DNA of 64,000 nt from RGIG5579 sp045541915 (GTDB taxonomy: Bacteria > Bacillota > Clostridia > Oscillospirales > SIG627): NCBI GenBank assembly GCA_045541915.1, contig JAZQJZ010000036.1, positions 24,396-88,395 of the forward strand, written 5' to 3'. The position numbers were made by a program, and so were the translations under genes. Positions 40,598-49,042 of this stretch are shown piece after piece (the first letter of the stretch is position 1; the number at the start of each line of letters is the position of its first letter). Under the pieces are notes generated by a model, which worked only from the letters and a program-made list of their open reading frames with translations, did not search any database and was not told the origin of the DNA.

Positions 40598-41560
40598 ATG
40601 GATCTGAGTATTCTCATCCCGGTTTACGGTGCAGAAAAAACCTTGCCCCGTACGCTGGACTCGCTTTTGGCGCAGCGTGTTTCTTTTTCCTGGGAAATCG
40701 TGGCAGTCAATGACGGTTCTCCTGATAGGAGTCTAGAGATTTTGCGAGAATATGAGAAAAAGGCGGCGGAAATGGGAATTGAATTTCGTACCCTTTCCTT
40801 TGAAAATGGCGGGGTTGGCCTTTGCCGAAACCGCTGTCTTGAAGCTGCCCGGGGAGACGCAGTTTTGTTTTTGGATGCGGATGACCTTCTGGTGCCAGAG
40901 GCACTTTCGGAGGCAATGAAAAAAAAGAAGGAGACCGGAGCCCAAATTCTTGTTTTCGATGCCCTATATTTGTACGCAGATGGAAGCACCCGGCCTTTTC
41001 CTATGGCAGATTGTTCCGAGGGATTTATGACCGTGGAGGATTATATGCTCTCCTGTCCCTGCCCGTGGAATAAAATTTGCGATCGGGAGATCTTCAAGAA
41101 AAACAATCTTTCCTTTGAAAAAGGGATTTTATACGAGGATCTGGCCCTGATGCCCTCTCTTGCCACTTATCTTTCAAAGCCCCGGATCTATTATTGGAAA
41201 CAGGATCTTTATCTTTACTATCAATCCGAAGGCTCCATTATGCGGGCGCCATGGTCGGAAAAACGACTGGATCTGTTTGCGGCTCTGGAGGCTCTGCGAA
41301 AGAACGCAGTAGGGTATGACACCCAGGTGGAATACCTTTTCTGGCTTCATCTTTATCGAAGCGGTATGTGGCAATTCTGGGATGCAGGAAAGTTGCAGGC
41401 CATCCGTCAAGGCAATGCCTTGATGAAAAAGCACTTTCCCCATTGGCAAAAAAATCCTCTGGTGAGAAATCGGGCTTCCTTGAAGGAAAAGTTCTCTTCT
41501 CTCCTGTTTTATTGGGAGCTTTTTTGTATTCTTCGAATCTGGAAAGGAAAAAAAGCATGA
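40598..41560 (+). CDS. Glycosyltransferase family 2 (first of three related)
   Basis: 320 aa. GT-A fold: LSILIPVYGAEKTLPRTLDS, VNDGSPDRS for nucleotide binding, ENGGVGLCRNRCLEAARGD, and the metal-binding LDADD. The C-terminal region includes PWNKICDREIF and the shared HFPHWQKNPL. It adds a sugar from a nucleotide donor to a lipid-linked glycan on the cytoplasmic face. The second of two adjacent ATGs (40598) has the better spacing to GGAGG. The stop overlaps the next start. Confidence 0.88.
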   Translation: MDLSILIPVYGAEKTLPRTLDSLLAQRVSFSWEIVAVNDGSPDRSLEILREYEKKAAEMGIEFRTLSFENGGVGLCRNRCLEAARGDAVLFLDADDLLVPEALSEAMKKKKETGAQILVFDALYLYADGSTRPFPMADCSEGFMTVEDYMLSCPCPWNKICDREIFKKNNLSFEKGILYEDLALMPSLATYLSKPRIYYWKQDLYLYYQSEGSIMRAPWSEKRLDLFAALEALRKNAVGYDTQVEYLFWLHLYRSGMWQFWDAGKLQAIRQGNALMKKHFPHWQKNPLVRNRASLKEKFSSLLFYWELFCILRIWKGKKA

Positions 41561-43089
41561 ATTGGATCAAAGAAAAGAAGAGTTACCGTCTCCTTTTTCA
41601 AGCGGGAATCCCGCTGATTCCTTTGATTGAAGTCTACCGCAGTTTTTTCGGCGATTCCATTCAAATCGCAGGCTTTGCCATTGAAGAGATCCTGATTCTT
41701 CTTTGGGTGGGAACACTCTTTGTGGCCGGTGTTTTCTTTTCCTTTGCGGAAAAGAAAAAGAGCCTTCTTTTGGGCACCGGCATTTACCTTGCCATCTTCT
41801 TTTCCTATTTGCTTCTTCACGCCTATAACGTATCTCAATTTCATTCCACCCTTCTTCCCGGAGCAAATCCCAGCTTTGTGAGAGAGGCCTATTACACCAT
41901 CCGAATGTACTTTGCTCCCCTTTCCATGATCCTTTCGGCTCTTTTAATCGGCATTTCCCAAAAAGAGCTGTTCTCTGCCTTGAAGGGTGCTCTTTGGGTG
42001 ATCACGCTGTTGATCGTGGTCCCGGATCTGTTTGGTGTTTCCTTTGCCTCTTATCAAGACGGAAATGTTTTGGTGGAAGGCTCCTTTTTCACCTGGTTTT
42101 CCCTTCCCGAAGGCTCTGATTGGGCAAAATATACAGCAAAGGGACTCTTTTCTTCCGCCAACGATGTGGGCGCGATCCTCTTTGGCATGACCCCCATTGT
42201 GGCATACAGTGCCCTGAAAAAAGGCTCTCTCTTTGACTTTATTCTTCTCTTTTTAACCGGAGTAGCCTCCATTATGGTCAGCACCAAGATCGGCTCTTAC
42301 GGATTTTTCCTTGCGTTGGCAGCGGCCACTGCCGTTTTTGTCTTCCAGTTTCTCTTATCACCCGGCAAAATTAAGGAGCTTCGCACACCGCTTCTTGTCC
42401 TTTTGATCGGGCTTATTCTGGTTCCCCTTTTTCTCATCTCCCCCGGAAAAAAACTGCAATCCCACCGGGATGCCCAGGAGGAGAGCGCTGACCGACCCAC
42501 GGAAAGCGTAGACGAAATTGAGGATGTAACGGAAGACGCCGACGGGATTTCCCCGGAGGATACGCTACTTTTGGAGGAATATTTATCTTGCCACTATTGG
42601 GATCATTTCATCGATCCCTGGTTTTTAGAGCTTTATCCGGTGGATGCCGATCCGGAATTTTGGGCTCAGGTGGTCAGCCGCGACAATCATTTAAACAGCG
42701 ACTCAAGAAGCTTTAAGCTGGAAATGATCCATCGCATCCGTCAGCGGAACGACCGGCCGATGGATTCGCTTTTTGGCATTGGCTTCACCTCTGGAATTCC
42801 CTACGCGGAACGGGACTATTTCAATCAGTATTACCTGTACGGTTGGGTGGGAATGGCGGTATTGATCCTTCCCTTTGTGCTTTTGTTTTTCTATGGAATA
42901 AGCCGACTTCTTCTGGCGTTTCTGCAAAAAAAGGAGCTGCTTTCACAAGCCTGCCTGTGTGTTTCCCTCTTTGCCTTTTTGGTTACGGCCTGGTTTGCCG
43001 GTCACGTGTTTGACACCTTATTCACGACTTACTTTTTCGCCCTTGCCAGCACAGGTGTTGTCACCTTGAGGAACCAATATGAAGAATAA
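41557..43089 (+). CDS. Wzy/O-antigen-ligase-like membrane polymerase
   Basis: 510 aa with ~10-12 predicted membrane helices and a long loop. The arrangement, with a large hydrophilic loop (~310-400) between late helices and the DNHLNSDSRSFKLEMIHRIR segment before GIGFTSGIPYAERDYFNQYY, fits the O-antigen polymerase/ligase class. Part of the loop is unusually acidic (ESADRPTESVDEIEDVTEDA). The ATG overlaps the preceding stop (ATGA). In this operon it should polymerise or ligate the glycan outside the membrane. Confidence 0.78.
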   Translation: MNWIKEKKSYRLLFQAGIPLIPLIEVYRSFFGDSIQIAGFAIEEILILLWVGTLFVAGVFFSFAEKKKSLLLGTGIYLAIFFSYLLLHAYNVSQFHSTLLPGANPSFVREAYYTIRMYFAPLSMILSALLIGISQKELFSALKGALWVITLLIVVPDLFGVSFASYQDGNVLVEGSFFTWFSLPEGSDWAKYTAKGLFSSANDVGAILFGMTPIVAYSALKKGSLFDFILLFLTGVASIMVSTKIGSYGFFLALAAATAVFVFQFLLSPGKIKELRTPLLVLLIGLILVPLFLISPGKKLQSHRDAQEESADRPTESVDEIEDVTEDADGISPEDTLLLEEYLSCHYWDHFIDPWFLELYPVDADPEFWAQVVSRDNHLNSDSRSFKLEMIHRIRQRNDRPMDSLFGIGFTSGIPYAERDYFNQYYLYGWVGMAVLILPFVLLFFYGISRLLLAFLQKKELLSQACLCVSLFAFLVTAWFAGHVFDTLFTTYFFALASTGVVTLRNQYEE

Positions 43090-44626
43090 CTCCTCCCGCG
43101 CCGCTCTTTCGGCACTGAACATCCTTTCCGGGTTCTGCAATCGCTTTCTCACCAGTTTTTTGAAATTGGTGGGAAGAATTGTATTCTTTCGTTATTTAAG
43201 CCCGGAGCTTTACGGCATCAGCGGTCTTTTCTCCAATGTGCTGGGGCTTTTGGCTCTGGCGGAATTGGGAATTGGCACCGCCATCACTTTCAGTCTTTAT
43301 AAGCCCCTGGCTGAAAAGGATGAGGAAAAGATCCACTCCTTGATGTCCTTTTACCGGGTGGCGTACCGCATCATCGCGCTGACGGTGCTGACACTCGGCA
43401 TCCTTCTGATACCCTTTTTGACCAAGCTGATTCGGGATTATCAGGGAATTGATTATTTTTATGTGATCTATCTGGTGTTCCTTGCCAATATGGTCATCGA
43501 ATACCTCTTTTCTTACAAAAGAACCCTTGCCACTGCCGCGCAAGAGGGCTTCCGTCTGGTTCCCTTTACCACTGCCTTCGAGGCGATCATTTGCCTTTTG
43601 CAGATGCTGGTGATCGTTCTTCTGCATAAAAGTCCCTATTGCTTTTTGATCTATCTTGCCGTTCAAACTCTGTGTATTTTTCTGCAGAATGTGGTGATCA
43701 ACCGTTATTTGGACAAGATCTATCCCATCCTTCGGAAAAAGACGCCGCCAAAGCCCCTTCCCCCGGAGGAAAAAAAGACCATCCTCACCAACGTAAAAGC
43801 GCTGATGTATCACAAGATCGGCGGCGTAGTGGTCTCCGGCACAGACAATCTCCTCATTTCCAGGCTGGTGGATCTGGTCACCGTTGGCTTTTACAGCAAC
43901 TATTCCACCATGATCGCTACGGTTTCCGGCATTGTATACCTTTTTGTGGGCAATACCACCGCCTCCTTTGGCAATCTGATCGCCAAGGAAGAGCCTGGCC
44001 GTCGGCTGAAGGTGTTTGAGGAGCTGCAGCTTTTCTATTATGCCCTTTACGGAATCTGCACTTCCTTTTTCCTCACCTTGTTTACCCCATTTATTTCCCT
44101 GGCATACGGAAAGGACTTTCTCCTTTCCCAGCCGGTGGTGATCCTGGTGGTTCTGTCCAATTTCTATTTATTGGGACTGACCTATGTGATGGACGTGGTC
44201 AAAAGCGCCGCCGGGCTTTACGATCAGGACAAATGGGTTCCTCTGGTTCAGTCCGCAGTAAACCTTGGCATCAGTATCCTTTTGGGCATCCGGATCGGCC
44301 TTTGCGGCATTTTCATCGGAACGCTGGTTTCCACCCTGATCCCCCTTGCAGTAAAGCCTGTGATCATTTATCGGAATGTGTTTGAATCTCCCCCCAAAGC
44401 ATACTTTTTCACTCTGATCTATGAGCTTTTTGTCACCGCCTTGATGTGCACCGCCTCCCGGCTTGCCTGCTCCCTTTTTTCTGTGGAGAATTTTGCTCTT
44501 CAGCTGGTGATCAATCTTGTGCTCACCGCAGTCATATCCGTTGGTATTTTCCTTTTGCTTCACTTCAAATCTCCCCATCTCCCCTCACTTTTGACTCGCG
44601 TTAAGCATTTAATACGAAGAAAATAA
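43079..44626 (+). CDS. Wzx-like polysaccharide flippase (MOP superfamily)
   Basis: 515 aa with 12-14 membrane helices. Typical features: FLKLVGRIVFFRYLSPELYGISGLFSNVLGL near the N-terminus, a mid-protein VVVSGTDNLLISRLVDLVTVGFYSNYS, and VVVLSNFYLLG. It flips lipid-linked repeat units to the outer face for Wzy. The ATG overlaps the end of the polymerase gene by 11 bp and has GAGGAACCAAT. Confidence 0.85.
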   Translation: MKNNSSRAALSALNILSGFCNRFLTSFLKLVGRIVFFRYLSPELYGISGLFSNVLGLLALAELGIGTAITFSLYKPLAEKDEEKIHSLMSFYRVAYRIIALTVLTLGILLIPFLTKLIRDYQGIDYFYVIYLVFLANMVIEYLFSYKRTLATAAQEGFRLVPFTTAFEAIICLLQMLVIVLLHKSPYCFLIYLAVQTLCIFLQNVVINRYLDKIYPILRKKTPPKPLPPEEKKTILTNVKALMYHKIGGVVVSGTDNLLISRLVDLVTVGFYSNYSTMIATVSGIVYLFVGNTTASFGNLIAKEEPGRRLKVFEELQLFYYALYGICTSFFLTLFTPFISLAYGKDFLLSQPVVILVVLSNFYLLGLTYVMDVVKSAAGLYDQDKWVPLVQSAVNLGISILLGIRIGLCGIFIGTLVSTLIPLAVKPVIIYRNVFESPPKAYFFTLIYELFVTALMCTASRLACSLFSVENFALQLVINLVLTAVISVGIFLLLHFKSPHLPSLLTRVKHLIRRK

Positions 44627-44635
44627 GGAGGCAAT

Positions 44636-45595
44636 ATGCCCACTTTATCCTTTGTGGTTCCTGTGTATAATGTTTCTCCCTTTTTGGGGAGATGTCTGGA
44701 TTCCATCATAAACCAGACCTACACATCCTTTGAGATCGTAGCCGTGGATGACGGTTCTACCGATAACAGCGCTGACATTCTGGCGCAATATGAAGAAAAA
44801 TACCCGGATTTCATCCGTGTGTTCCGAAAGGAAAACGGCGGTCTTTCCGACGCCAGAAACTATGGCCTGGAGCGAGCCCGGGGCCGATACATTGCCTTTG
44901 TGGACAGTGACGATTTCATCCATCCCACCTTTGCGGAAAAAACGGTTCAAAAGATGGAAGAGGAAGGCCTTGATCTTTTGTTTTTCGATTTTTACTATCA
45001 TTACGATCAAAAGGACGATGTATATGTGTCATCCCGGAAGCATTTTTCCAATAATATGGCAAAAGAAGCCCTGGTTTCTCCTCCCATGGCCTGGATGCGC
45101 CTTTACAAAAGAGAGCTTCTTTCCCAAGCCCCCTTCCAAAAGGGCATTTTCTATGAGGACCTGGAAATGACCCCTGGTATGATTCTGACCTGCCCCTGCA
45201 TCGGCCATCTTCCCGAGGCGCTGTATTATTACTATCAAAGAGAAGGCTCCATTATGAGCCAGGCGGTATTTTCCCCCAAGCTTCTTGATATCTTTTCCGT
45301 TTGCGATTCCATCTATCAAAGGTTTTCCCAGGCCGGAAGGCTGGAGGAATACCGGGATGAGATCGAATATTTATATTTAGAGCACCTGTTCCGCTCGGCC
45401 GCCCTTCGCTTTGCTTCTCTTCCGGAGAGAAAGGAGCTGTTTCAAAGGCTTCGAAATACCGTGGAGGAGAAATTCCCCCATTGGAGAAAAAATCCCCTTC
45501 TTCCCAAAACCAGCCTCTTTTTCCGACTGACGGTGTTTTGCACCGGGCGGGGACTGATTGGCGCCGTTGGTTTTTTGAAAAAAATGAAAGGATAA
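44636..45595 (+). CDS. Glycosyltransferase family 2 (second of three related)
   Basis: 319 aa. LSFVVPVYNVSPFLGRCLDS, VDDGSTDNS, ENGGLSDARNYGLERARGR, FVDSDD metal site, and the C-terminal KFPHWRKNPLL shared with its two paralogues. AAGGAGG precedes the ATG, 9 bp after the flippase gene. Confidence 0.9.
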   Translation: MPTLSFVVPVYNVSPFLGRCLDSIINQTYTSFEIVAVDDGSTDNSADILAQYEEKYPDFIRVFRKENGGLSDARNYGLERARGRYIAFVDSDDFIHPTFAEKTVQKMEEEGLDLLFFDFYYHYDQKDDVYVSSRKHFSNNMAKEALVSPPMAWMRLYKRELLSQAPFQKGIFYEDLEMTPGMILTCPCIGHLPEALYYYYQREGSIMSQAVFSPKLLDIFSVCDSIYQRFSQAGRLEEYRDEIEYLYLEHLFRSAALRFASLPERKELFQRLRNTVEEKFPHWRKNPLLPKTSLFFRLTVFCTGRGLIGAVGFLKKMKG

Positions 45596-45598
45596 CAG

Positions 45599-46573
45599 AT
45601 GGATCAAATCAAGGTCAGCGTCATCGTTCCCATCTATAATGTAGAAGCATATCTGGAGCGATGCATCTTGTCACTTGCCCGGCAAAGTCTTCGGGAAATT
45701 GAAATTCTGGCGGTCAACGATGGCTCCCCCGATTCCTCGGAGGAGATTTTGACCCGTTTGGAACAGACCCTTCCTCAGGGAATGCTCCGGGTACTAAATA
45801 AGGAAAACGGCGGTCTTTCCGATGCCAGAAACTACGGTCTTGCCCGTGCAAGGGGAAAATACATCGCCTTTGTGGACGGCGATGACTATGTGGATCTGGA
45901 TCTGTTCCAGCGTCTCTATGAAAAAGCCGAAGAAACCGGTGCCGACGCCGTGGCCTGCGACATTCGCTACGTCTGGGAAAACGGTGAAGAAAAGCTGGTC
46001 TCCTCCGGCTTTCCCAGTTTTGCCCAGGGAACAGAGCTCTCCTCCCTTTTCACTCGATTTTATCCGGCGGTCTGGAATAAGATCTACCGAAGGGAAATCT
46101 TGGAGGAAAGCGGCGTTGTCTTTAAAAAAGGCGCTTGGTTTGAGGATGTGGAATTTTCCCACCGGCTCTTCCCCTATTTAAAATCGGTAGCCGCAGTGGA
46201 AGTAGCCTGTATCAATTACGTTCAGCGTCAGGGAAGCGTCACCGCCAAGGCCGATTGGAGGCTGTTTGATTACCTGACCAATTTTGAAAGCATTGTTTCC
46301 TTTTTCCGGGATCGGAATCTTCTTTCCCAGTGGAAGACGGAGCTGGAATACGCCTCTTGCCGGTATTTACTGGCCACCTTCTTAAAGCGCGCCGCATCCT
46401 TTGAGGATGCGGATTTTGAGCGGGCCCTTTCCGGTTCCCTTCAGTTTTTAAAGCTTCATTTTCCCCATTGGAAGAAGAATCCCTATCTTCTAAAAAACGG
46501 TGCGAAAGGACTTTACCTTCTTCTGTTCACTCCCACTCTTGCGCGCCTGATGAGAAGGGTGGAAAAAAGATGA
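45599..46573 (+). CDS. Glycosyltransferase family 2 (third of three related)
   Basis: 324 aa. VSVIVPIYNVEAYLERCILS, VNDGSPDSS, ENGGLSDARNYGLARARGK, FVDGDD, VWNKIYRREIL and the shared HFPHWKKNPYL. It starts 3 bp after its paralogue, whose ribosome-binding region GAAAGGATAACAG lies in the coding end. The 3' end overlaps the next gene (ATGA). Confidence 0.9.
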   Translation: MDQIKVSVIVPIYNVEAYLERCILSLARQSLREIEILAVNDGSPDSSEEILTRLEQTLPQGMLRVLNKENGGLSDARNYGLARARGKYIAFVDGDDYVDLDLFQRLYEKAEETGADAVACDIRYVWENGEEKLVSSGFPSFAQGTELSSLFTRFYPAVWNKIYRREILEESGVVFKKGAWFEDVEFSHRLFPYLKSVAAVEVACINYVQRQGSVTAKADWRLFDYLTNFESIVSFFRDRNLLSQWKTELEYASCRYLLATFLKRAASFEDADFERALSGSLQFLKLHFPHWKKNPYLLKNGAKGLYLLLFTPTLARLMRRVEKR

Positions 46574-47727
46574 AGAAGATCGTTTTCTTTTCCCTGGAGG
46601 ATGGGTGGCTTGGCGGTGTTGCCAGTGTGAACCTAGCTCTTCAGCCGGCCTTAAAAAAACGTGGCTTTGAGATCCGAAACCTCTTTCTCCGCGGATGCAG
46701 TTTTTCCTTGGAGGAGAATCCGGAAAGCACGACCATCCGAAAAAAATGTCCCTGGAATTTCATCACCGGATCCGAAATCAAATCCACCTTGAAGAAAAAT
46801 CCCATCAAGGCATGCCTTCTCATCCTTTGCCGCCTTCGGGACGAGGTTCGAAATCACTGCGATTTCAAAACAGCAAAACAATATCTTCTTCGGGAGAATC
46901 CGGATGCCATTGTGGTCTCCAGCTATCTTCTTTTGGATGCCATTCCCCAAGAGCTCCACAGCCGCACCCTGCACCACGTGCACACCTCCTTTGATGCCAC
47001 CAGAGCGCAAAAGGCAAATTACGAAACCCTCTTGCGATACAACGGCAAAATCGGCTTTCTCTGGCTTTCGGAGAATATTTGCAACAAAGCAAAATCCCTT
47101 GGGTTTCAAAATTCCTTTTACCTTTACAATCCCCTCTCCCAATTTCCGGATGAGAGAAGCAAAACGGAAGAGAAGAAAACCATTTCTGTCATTACCCGAT
47201 TTTCCCCGGAAAAGCGTCTGCCCTTGGCCGTTGATCTCTTAAAAAAAGCCCTGGACCGTCTGCCGGACCCCAGTGCCTATTCCGTGGAATTTTGGGGCAC
47301 CGGACCAGAGGAGGATGCCATCCGTCAAGCCATCGGAGACGATCCCCGCTTTTCTCTGATGGGGCAGACAAAAACTCCCTTTGAAGTATTAAAGCACACG
47401 CGCCTGAACATCAATACCAGCTCCTTTGAGGGCTTTTCCATCTCTATTTTAGAGGCGGCCGCCGCTGGCGTTCCCACGGTTTCCTTTGAGTTTGGCGAAG
47501 CGGCGCAGGAGGAGATCCTGAATGGAAAAACCGGATTTTGCGTTCCCATGGATGATCGCGAGGCCTTTGTTTCTTCTCTTCTTCTCCTTTTAAAGGACGA
47601 TGCCCTCTGCCGGGCGTTTTCCCTTTCTGCCAGAGATTGGGCAAAGGGATTTCAAAAAGATGTGATCGCCGAAAAATGGGAAGGTCTTCTTTCCCGGCTC
47701 CCTCTTGACAAAACCGACAAAACATAA
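46570..47727 (+). CDS. Glycosyltransferase family 4/GT-B type
   Basis: 385 aa. GT-B architecture: N-terminal acceptor domain (VFFSLEDGWLGGVASVNLAL), LHHVHTSFDATRAQKANYE, and a C-terminal donor domain with TRFSPEKRLPLAVDLL, GTGPEED and the retaining-enzyme signature FEGFSISILEAAAAGVPTVSF. Last gene of the polysaccharide operon. The pheS promoter overlaps its final codons. Confidence 0.9.
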   Translation: MKKIVFFSLEDGWLGGVASVNLALQPALKKRGFEIRNLFLRGCSFSLEENPESTTIRKKCPWNFITGSEIKSTLKKNPIKACLLILCRLRDEVRNHCDFKTAKQYLLRENPDAIVVSSYLLLDAIPQELHSRTLHHVHTSFDATRAQKANYETLLRYNGKIGFLWLSENICNKAKSLGFQNSFYLYNPLSQFPDERSKTEEKKTISVITRFSPEKRLPLAVDLLKKALDRLPDPSAYSVEFWGTGPEEDAIRQAIGDDPRFSLMGQTKTPFEVLKHTRLNINTSSFEGFSISILEAAAAGVPTVSFEFGEAAQEEILNGKTGFCVPMDDREAFVSSLLLLLKDDALCRAFSLSARDWAKGFQKDVIAEKWEGLLSRLPLDKTDKT

Positions 47728-47733
47728 TAAAAT
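47705..47733 (+). promoter_or_regulatory. Sigma-A promoter of pheST
   Basis: TTGACA (47705-47710), 17-base spacer, TAAAAT (47728-47733); the -35 lies within the last codons of the upstream gene. Confidence 0.75.
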
Positions 47734-47739
47734 AACAAG

Positions 47740-47985
47740 AGTAAATGCGAGGAAAAAGAGTGCCTTTTTTCAATCCCGATCCACAGAGAAGAACCGCCAC
47801 CGGCTGAAAGCGGTTTGATTGGAGAAGAAAGTGCGTTTCGCTTTGGAGCACGACGGGGGAAAGCCCGTTGCGGTTTGCCCCGTTAAAGGCAGATTGAGTT
47901 GCCGGATCCAGATCCGGAAATTCAGGTGGTATCGCGAAGCAATTTCTGCTCCCGTCCTGAAACGGCGGGAGCATTATTTTTTTGG
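47740..47985 (+). ncRNA. T-box leader riboswitch (phenylalanine)
   Basis: The ~250-nt leader of pheS contains the T-box consensus AGGTGGTATCGCG at 47924-47936, directly followed by a terminator (stem 47947-47954 with 47966-47973, then ATTATTTTTTT); the two alternative folds share these bases. Several upstream hairpins correspond to stem I-III. By gene context it should sense uncharged tRNA-Phe and antiterminate; I could not place the UUC specifier with certainty. Confidence 0.9.
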
Positions 47986-47999
47986 AAAGGACAGTCAAC

Positions 48000-49025
48000 A
48001 TGAAAGAAAAATTGCAAGAGATCCGTAGCGAGATCCAGGAAAAGATCAATACCTTCTCCTCCTCCCGCGCCTTGTTTGAATTTCGCAAAACCTTTCTCGA
48101 TGGCAGAGAAGGCAAAATTTCTCTTTTGAACAAGGGTCTTCGGGACGTTCCCAAGGAGGAGCGCCCGGAAATGGGCAAAAGCATCAACGAGGTGAGAGAA
48201 TGGGCCGTTACCCTCTTTGACCAGGCAGATGCCGTTTTGCGCAAAAAGGAATTGGAAGAAAAGAACGCTTCCGAAGCCATTGACGTTACCGAGCCGGCAA
48301 AGGAAACCTCCTTCGGTTCTCTCCACCCCAATACTCTGGTGCAGAATGAATTGATCGAGATCTTCTCTTCTATGGGCTTTGAGATTTTCGAAGGCAGTGA
48401 GATCGAGACCGATTACTATAACTTCACCGCCCTGAACACCCCCGAGGATCACCCCGCAAGAGATATGCAGGACACCTTCTATCTTTCCCCCGGTTTCCTT
48501 TTGCGGACCCAGACCAGTGCCGGTCAGATCCACGTCATGGAAAAGACCGCGCCCCCCATTAAGATCCTCTCTCCCGGAAAGGTGTTCCGTTCTGACGATG
48601 ACGCCACACACTCCCCCATGTTCTCCCAGATGGAAGGCCTTGTAGTGGATAAGGGGATTTCCGTTTGTGATCTCCAGGGAATGTTGGATCTGTTCTCCGA
48701 AAAGATCTTCGGAAAGGGTGTAAAGACCCGTCTGCGTCCCTCTTACTTCCCCTTTACCGAGCCCAGCGTTGAGGTGGACGTTTCCTGCTTCGAATGTGGC
48801 GGCAAGGGCTGCAAGCTTTGTAAGGGCACCGGCTGGATCGAGGTGCTGGGTGCCGGCATGGTCAACCGCCATGTTCTGGAGAACTGTGGCATTGACCCGG
48901 AGGAATACACCGGCTTTGCCTTTGGTATGGGCGTGGAGAGAATTGCCATGCTCAAATACGGAATCAACAACATCAAAACACTGTTTGAATCGGATACCCG
49001 CTTTGCGCGGCAGTTCCAAGACTGA
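48000..49025 (+). CDS. pheS: Phenylalanyl-tRNA synthetase alpha subunit
   Basis: 341 aa. N-terminal coiled-coil tRNA-binding arm (~1-95), then the class II core: HPNTLVQNELIEIFSSMGFE, DDATHSPMFSQMEGLVVD, FPFTEPSVEVDVSCFECGG and the C-terminal FGMGVERIAMLKYGI. The ATG at 48000 has GGAAAGGA. Forms an alpha2-beta2 enzyme with PheT, encoded 17 bp downstream, both under the T-box. Confidence 0.97.
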   Translation: MKEKLQEIRSEIQEKINTFSSSRALFEFRKTFLDGREGKISLLNKGLRDVPKEERPEMGKSINEVREWAVTLFDQADAVLRKKELEEKNASEAIDVTEPAKETSFGSLHPNTLVQNELIEIFSSMGFEIFEGSEIETDYYNFTALNTPEDHPARDMQDTFYLSPGFLLRTQTSAGQIHVMEKTAPPIKILSPGKVFRSDDDATHSPMFSQMEGLVVDKGISVCDLQGMLDLFSEKIFGKGVKTRLRPSYFPFTEPSVEVDVSCFECGGKGCKLCKGTGWIEVLGAGMVNRHVLENCGIDPEEYTGFAFGMGVERIAMLKYGINNIKTLFESDTRFARQFQD

Positions 49026-49042
49026 AAAGGGAGGAAAAAAGA

